A stretch of DNA of 64,000 bases, taken from Bradyrhizobium erythrophlei. GTDB lineage: Bacteria; Pseudomonadota; Alphaproteobacteria; Rhizobiales; Xanthobacteraceae. A model generated the notes under the pieces. The model searched no databases. It worked only from the letters and a program-made list of their open reading frames with translations, and had not been told where the DNA came from. The DNA is taken from NCBI RefSeq assembly GCF_900129505.1, contig NZ_LT670818.1, forward strand, positions 2,852,001 through 2,916,000. The letters are read 5' to 3'. This document shows, in pieces, positions 61,130 through 64,000 of this stretch (positions are counted from its first letter, which is position 1; the number at the start of each line of letters is the position of its first letter). Made by a program: the position numbers and the translations under genes.

Positions 61130-61978
61130 ATGACCACTCCGAAAGCAACGTTGCCAAACGAGGCAAGCCAGCTCGACGATTCTGATCCCTTTCAGGTCTT
61201 GCGACTGTCAAGCGCTCCGATCGCGGTGCGATATCTTGCTGCAGTTGTCATGACCGCCTTTGCAACAGTTATCGCCGTCGGGTTGGACAGCAAGGTAAGC
61301 ATACCGAACTTGTCCCTGGTCTATGTCATACCCGTCGTCATCGCTGCCGTCGCTTTCGGGTTGGGACCGTCGCTTTGCTCAGCAGTTGTCGGAGCACTCG
61401 CGTACAATTTCTTTTTCACAGAGCCGCGTTATTCACTTATGGTCGATGACCCGGCGAACGTTTGGGCTATTGGGCTGCTTTTCGTTGTCGGATGTATTGC
61501 GAGCGGCGTGGCCTCAATCGCCAGGCGCAGGGCGGACGACGCGGCGCTCCTGATGCGGCAGGCAAAAATTCTGCAGCTCTATAGTCACGATGTCGTCGGT
61601 GCCGACGATGGAAGGGAAATCGTCTCTCTCGCGGCCAGCACTCTTGAAGCGCTCTTCCACGTTCCTGTTGTCGTGATGCTCATGTCGGAGACTAAAGTAA
61701 CGTTCATGGAGAGGCGCGGCGAAATCGAGCTCCTCGATGTGGAGATGGAGGCCGCGCAGTCTTCACTGACGACTGGTCGGCCAGTCCCTGCAGGGATTTA
61801 CCCATTCGACGCCTCGCGCCTCGACTTCTGGCCGGTGTCGACACCTACGGGACAATGGGCCGTCATTGGGTTGGCGTTCGACCCCGATGAGCGTCCATCC
61901 AAGCCCGCCACTCTGGTTGAAACCGTGGGAGGCCTCGTCGCTCTCGCGCTCGATCGCCAGCATTTCCGCACCGGGTAG
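61130..61978 (+). CDS. DUF4118 membrane protein with GAF-like domain (KdpD core fragment)
   Basis: The 282-residue protein has four membrane helices (about 30-120: APIAVRYLAAVVMTAFATVI, IPNLSLVYVIPVVIAAVAFG, GPSLCSAVVGALAYNFFFTEPRYS and WAIGLLFVVGCIASGVAS), which is the DUF4118 region of KdpD. A GAF-like domain follows (about 145-282). KdpD's N-terminal sensor domains and its C-terminal kinase are absent. It is either a stand-alone sensor or what is left of kdpD, in line with the orphan kdpF upstream. Confidence 0.82.
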   Translation: MTTPKATLPNEASQLDDSDPFQVLRLSSAPIAVRYLAAVVMTAFATVIAVGLDSKVSIPNLSLVYVIPVVIAAVAFGLGPSLCSAVVGALAYNFFFTEPRYSLMVDDPANVWAIGLLFVVGCIASGVASIARRRADDAALLMRQAKILQLYSHDVVGADDGREIVSLAASTLEALFHVPVVVMLMSETKVTFMERRGEIELLDVEMEAAQSSLTTGRPVPAGIYPFDASRLDFWPVSTPTGQWAVIGLAFDPDERPSKPATLVETVGGLVALALDRQHFRTG

Positions 61979-61984
61979 GTGATG

Positions 61985-62095
61985 ACCGCTCCTGGCACGT
62001 TTGAGACGTCCTGGAAGGCTCTGAGGATGTCCATTTCGGAGGCAAGACCGGAAGTAGTTGGCGTACGGTCAAACCGACGCGTTTGACGGACATTC
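61985..62095. repeat. diverged dispersed repeat, copy B
   Basis: It contains CTGGCACGTTTGAGACGTCC, TTTCGGAGGCAAGACCGGAAG and ACGGTCAAACCGACGCGTTT, aligned in order with copy A at 60700-60803. It lies between the DUF4118 gene and the ankyrin gene. Confidence 0.55.
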
Positions 62096-62174
62096 TAAAA
62101 AATCCGAGCTCAGTCGCTTGAACTCTCTCTGTGGTTGCGATTTATTATCATTATGCTCAATGGCGGGAATACTG

Positions 62175-64000
62175 ATGTCGCAGCTCGTTGACTGTATTTT
62201 TGTCTCGACGGAGCCGTATACGGAGCAAGGTCGTCGTGATCGGTCGCCCGAGGAATGCTTTCGCTTTTGCTTAGAGGTGAATGTCTACGCTGAACGCCTC
62301 GTGCAATTTGGCTTTAGTGAGCAGGAAATACCCAGGCCACTCATTCACGTGCATCGTGTTACCGAGTTGGTTCTTCGATCGGAGCCGTCTGACGATCTGG
62401 AGGACTTTTTGGCCGAGATCGAATGGTCGAGAGCGGTGATGGAAGAAACGATTGATGCGCTGGAAACGGTCGGAGCCGATGCACACGCGCGGTTTCTTGC
62501 AGCCGTGCATAATGATCTTGATGGCTTTGAATATAAGGTCAGAAGTTCAAATCTAGGTTCGATACGAGAAGTCATCGCCAAAGCAGTTGAGGAACATCTC
62601 TCGGCCGACGCTCTGGCGAAACGCTATGGAGATTTTGGAGTAAGCGAGGGCGACGATTTGGATCGCAGATGGCGCTCTATTTGCTTGCAAGCTGTGAGGT
62701 ACATGGACGGCTGGACGAATATCAAGAGAGTACCTAACGGTCCCTACAACGATGCTGAACTCAAAAGGTATTTCGACTCCAGGCTGGAATTTGCTCGGCG
62801 CCTGGCGGCAGAGGGCGAAGGTAAACGGCCGAATGTCGTCTCGATCAACGACACAAAGGCGTTTGTGATGGCTTCGCTGAACGGTGACGTCGAAGCTGTG
62901 CAGGATATGTTGGCCGCCGGCGCGGACATCGATGCTCGGATGACAGGCGGTACAGCTTCACTGACCCACGGCGCGACAGCGTTGATGACAGCCGCCGCGC
63001 AGGGGCACATTGAGGTCATCAGGGTTCTGCTCGCTGCAAAGGCCCGTGTTAACACTCGCAGAGCCAAATACGGCGAGACGGCGCTAATCCTGGCTGCTCA
63101 GGAGGGGCGCCTCGAGGTAGTTCGGATCCTGCTGAGCGCAAGGGCCAATATCAATGCCAAGACGGCCGGCGGCTATACGGCCTTAATGGCTGCATCGCGT
63201 AATCTCCAACTGGAGATGGTGCAAACCCTGATTGCAGCCGGAGCCGATGTGAACGCCAAAACTAAAGACGGCCAAACGGCCCTGTTGTATGCCTGTGGTC
63301 GGCCTGTCGATCAAGCGTCCACCAGCGGAGCCCCCGTCAACCAGTCAGGTCACATCGAAGTGGCGCGAGCGTTGCTTGCAGCCGGTGCCGACGTGAATGT
63401 ATCTAATTCCGAAGGTTGGACTCCGTTGACCCATGCCTCACGGGATGGCCTTTCAGAAGTGGTTAAGGACTTGCTTGCCGCCGGTGCGAATGTGAATGCA
63501 CGAACCGACTACGGATTCACCGCGTTGATGGTGGCGCTATCCTGGAAACGAGCCGAAATAGGGCGGCTGCTGCTCGCGGCGGGGGCCGACGTGCACGCGG
63601 CAACCAAGAGTGGCCAGACAGCTTTGATGGGGGCCGCCGGAAGCGGCTTTTTGGACTTGGTGCAAGCCTTGCTCGACGCTGGCGCGAGCGTGAACGCGAG
63701 AGAGGGACACGGCTCCTCGGCGCTGATCATGGCTGCGGGCAGTGGCCATCTCATGGTCGTGGAGGCTTTGCTCGCCGCGAACGCCGACGTCAATGCCAGA
63801 ATCAAATTCGGCAGAACGGCGCTATGGTTTGCATCAATGAACGGTCACCTGGAAGTTGTCCAAGTGCTTGCGGCGGCGAATGCCGACGTGGACGTGAAGG
63901 ACGCTGAGGGGACCACAGCATTGATGATCGCCTCAAAAAATGGGCATCATGACGTCGCGCGGTTTCTAGAGTCGTTGCGTCCGCCGTCAGGAACTGCTGG
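62175..64000 (+). CDS. large ankyrin-repeat protein, 3' end outside the window
   Basis: The frame is open from the ATG at 62175 (GGGAATACTG upstream) to the last base: 608 residues visible, no stop. Residues 1 to about 228 form a helical acidic domain I do not recognise (SPEECFRFCLEVNVYAERLV near the start, RRWRSICLQAVRYMDGW later). From about 230 on there are at least eleven ankyrin repeats of about 33 residues with TALMxAA, GHxEVVxxLLAAGADVNA. The fifth is longer (inserted DQASTSGAPVNQS). GC is lower in the N-terminal part. Ankyrin arrays bind proteins; the target is unknown and no signal peptide is seen. Confidence 0.88.
   Translation, partial: MSQLVDCIFVSTEPYTEQGRRDRSPEECFRFCLEVNVYAERLVQFGFSEQEIPRPLIHVHRVTELVLRSEPSDDLEDFLAEIEWSRAVMEETIDALETVGADAHARFLAAVHNDLDGFEYKVRSSNLGSIREVIAKAVEEHLSADALAKRYGDFGVSEGDDLDRRWRSICLQAVRYMDGWTNIKRVPNGPYNDAELKRYFDSRLEFARRLAAEGEGKRPNVVSINDTKAFVMASLNGDVEAVQDMLAAGADIDARMTGGTASLTHGATALMTAAAQGHIEVIRVLLAAKARVNTRRAKYGETALILAAQEGRLEVVRILLSARANINAKTAGGYTALMAASRNLQLEMVQTLIAAGADVNAKTKDGQTALLYACGRPVDQASTSGAPVNQSGHIEVARALLAAGADVNVSNSEGWTPLTHASRDGLSEVVKDLLAAGANVNARTDYGFTALMVALSWKRAEIGRLLLAAGADVHAATKSGQTALMGAAGSGFLDLVQALLDAGASVNAREGHGSSALIMAAGSGHLMVVEALLAANADVNARIKFGRTALWFASMNGHLEVVQVLAAANADVDVKDAEGTTALMIASKNGHHDVARFLESLRPPSGTA

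Noticed and set aside
1..64000. tRNA, rRNA, riboswitch or replication origin
   Set aside because: I looked for tRNA-like cloverleaf ends, rRNA stretches and known riboswitch cores in the gaps and saw none that I could support by eye.

Overview
The window is high-GC, densely coded DNA from an alphaproteobacterium, most likely Bradyrhizobiaceae (Bradyrhizobium/Rhodopseudomonas type). The gene content (periplasmic Sox proteins, many ABC substrate-binding proteins, paired acyl-CoA dehydrogenases, a DUF3369 hybrid kinase, livKHMGF) and at least eight kinds of short palindromic intergenic repeat typical of this group support this. The species is an inference from gene style; there is no rRNA or tRNA gene in the window.

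Layout. 1-4.8 kb: thiosulfate-oxidation cluster soxC-D-X-Y-Z on the minus strand (it runs off the left edge), divergent from an ArsR-type soxR and a metallo-hydrolase. 4.8-16.8 kb: mixed metabolism: a DUF938 methyltransferase, a prolyl-oligopeptidase, two MFS carriers, a VOC protein, a carboxymuconolactone decarboxylase-like protein, a pair of acyl-CoA dehydrogenases, an amino-acid binding protein and an L,D-transpeptidase. 16.9-19.3 kb: cytochrome bd-type oxidase locus with a frameshift in cydA and an in-frame cydA-cydB junction. 19.4-25.7 kb: redoxin plus CcdA-like pair, an ECF sigma factor, an exported SMP-30-like protein and an exported sugar dehydrogenase/cytochrome. 25.9-30.6 kb: three-gene two-component system. 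30.9-33.2 kb: orphan sugar-type binding protein and a kinase-fold protein with an altered catalytic motif.

33.2-43.5 kb: the most coherent accessory module. A strong sigma-54 promoter precedes a peptide-type ABC transporter (binding protein, two permeases, fused double ATPase), then AtzG-, AtzE- and AtzH-like proteins and a GntR regulator; a convergent allophanate hydrolase (AtzF) closes the locus. Together these look like a nitrogen-controlled system that imports an N-rich amide or ureide and strips it to ammonia and CO2. The first substrate is unknown because no ring-opening hydrolase is present.

43.9-54.2 kb: a PLD-like protein with a histone-H1-like tail, a type II NADH dehydrogenase, a DHA2 MFS pump, an ECF sigma factor with a SnoaL domain, and a complete livKHMGF transporter. 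54.2-64 kb: a plastic region. A Tat-exported Fe/Mn superoxide dismutase is split by an intact IS630-type element; then come a DUF3050 protein, an AraC regulator, an orphan kdpF with its small upstream gene but no kdpABC, a KdpD-like membrane/GAF fragment, and an ankyrin-repeat protein that runs off the right edge.
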